DNA from: Xanthomonas arboricola
GTDB taxonomy: Bacteria; Pseudomonadota; Gammaproteobacteria; Xanthomonadales; Xanthomonadaceae
Length of the DNA stretch: 34,310 nt
Reading direction: 5' to 3'
Assembly (NCBI RefSeq): GCF_003353015.1
Contig: NZ_QREM01000009.1
Location: forward strand, 1,410,918-1,445,227
Under the pieces are notes generated by a model that saw only the letters and a program-made list of their open reading frames with translations, did not search any database and was not told where the DNA came from. Of the stretch, positions 33,958-34,310 are shown one piece after another. The position numbers were made by a program, and so were the translations under genes. Every line of letters begins with the position of its first letter. Position 1 is the first letter of the stretch.

Positions 33958-34310
33958 GGCGCTGCACGAAGCACTTGGCTCGCTTTAGAACGGCTGACAA
34001 GACGTAACGCGCGGTCGCCGGATGGGATGTGGACGGCACGCAAGGACCAGGATTGAGGCGCGGCATGCGGCATCGAGCACCGGCCGCGCAGTTGTTTTGA
34101 CAGCCGCTGTTGACGTAATGGGGATGATCCCAGGCCACGTTGTCCCAGGCCAGTATCCTCACCGCACCAGAGAATCCGCTGGTTGCCTTCTTGAAAAACC
34201 CTGCACACCGACCATCCCGAGAGGTCCTTGCCCGCCCACCGTCGCGGGACCTTACGCGGCATGGATGCCGCGTAAGAGCCTCCATGGACGGATTCACGGC
34301 GTGTCCCGCG
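33958..34310. other. Intergenic region with a palindromic repeat at the window end
   Basis: No credible gene is seen from the methyltransferase stop to the window edge. The right third is copy B of the palindromic repeat. The rest has no feature I can support; frames here read as unconserved peptides. Confidence 0.55.
34210..34310. repeat. Nested palindromic dispersed repeat, copy B (cut by window end)
   Basis: The sequence from CCATCCCGA through CCTTGCCCGCCCACCGTCGC onward matches the reverse complement of 27564-27631 with scattered differences. Its inner stem at 34251-34276 is perfect: CTTACGCGGCAT and ATGCCGCGTAAG around GG. The right outer arm (GTGTCCCGCG) runs off the window. Confidence 0.75.

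Noticed and set aside
33837..34297. Minus-strand frames of 124-141 codons at the window end
   Set aside because: They overlap the methyltransferase gene and the palindromic repeat, with no domain or start signal.

Overview
The window looks like chromosomal DNA of a Xanthomonas species (Gammaproteobacteria, Xanthomonadaceae). The evidence is high G+C throughout, a complete suxR-suxC-suxA-suxB sucrose locus in the arrangement known from Xanthomonas, two TonB-dependent receptors, a TctDE-porin-CitMHS citrate-type locus, and intergenic GGGATTG/GGGATTC heptamer repeats. No tRNA, rRNA, CRISPR array, prophage gene or transposase gene was seen. I count 21 protein-coding genes, all apparently intact.

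Region 1 (1-8267) looks like a C4-dicarboxylate module: a malic enzyme with a phosphotransacetylase-like tail (maeB), the symporter dctA with a clear rho-independent terminator, a divergent OprO/OprP-type outer-membrane porin, and a hybrid sensor kinase whose periplasmic domain resembles that of DctB. A NarL-type response regulator at 12007-12645 is the best nearby candidate partner for the kinase. Between them lie a DUF1460 lipoprotein (peptidoglycan amidase-like) and a TonB-dependent receptor with a Fur-box-like site upstream.

Region 2 (12827-18975) is a tricarboxylate/citrate module. A tightly overlapping minus-strand operon encodes a TctD-like regulator, a TctE-like kinase and a periplasmic solute-binding protein with no permease. 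Divergent from it, on the plus strand, are a second OprO/OprP porin and a CitMHS transporter. After it comes a PhaB-like short-chain dehydrogenase whose catalytic tyrosine position is phenylalanine.

Region 3 (20253-27436) is the sucrose locus: LacI-type repressor suxR, inner-membrane sucrose transporter suxC, TonB-dependent receptor suxA and GH13 sucrose hydrolase/amylosucrase suxB. Two near-identical palindromic operators lie in the divergent suxC-suxA promoter region. Sucrose would cross the outer membrane through SuxA, the inner membrane through SuxC, and be split in the cytoplasm by SuxB.

Region 4 (27905-33957) holds housekeeping and poorly characterised genes: a DJ-1/PfpI-family protein, a DUF1704 'QEGLA' putative metallopeptidase immediately downstream of rsgA, and a plus-strand group of an AlaA-like aminotransferase, an SGNH hydrolase and a methyltransferase. 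Short palindromic repeats lie between genes, including one family present at 27520-27617 and, inverted and cut by the window end, at 34210-34310.

The common theme is nutrient capture: three outer-membrane-to-cytoplasm uptake routes (dicarboxylate, citrate, sucrose), each next to its own apparent regulator. I see no convincing wholly new system. The most unusual points are the F153 dehydrogenase, the sensor operon with a binding protein but no permease, and the structured intergenic repeats, including a strong G-quadruplex motif.
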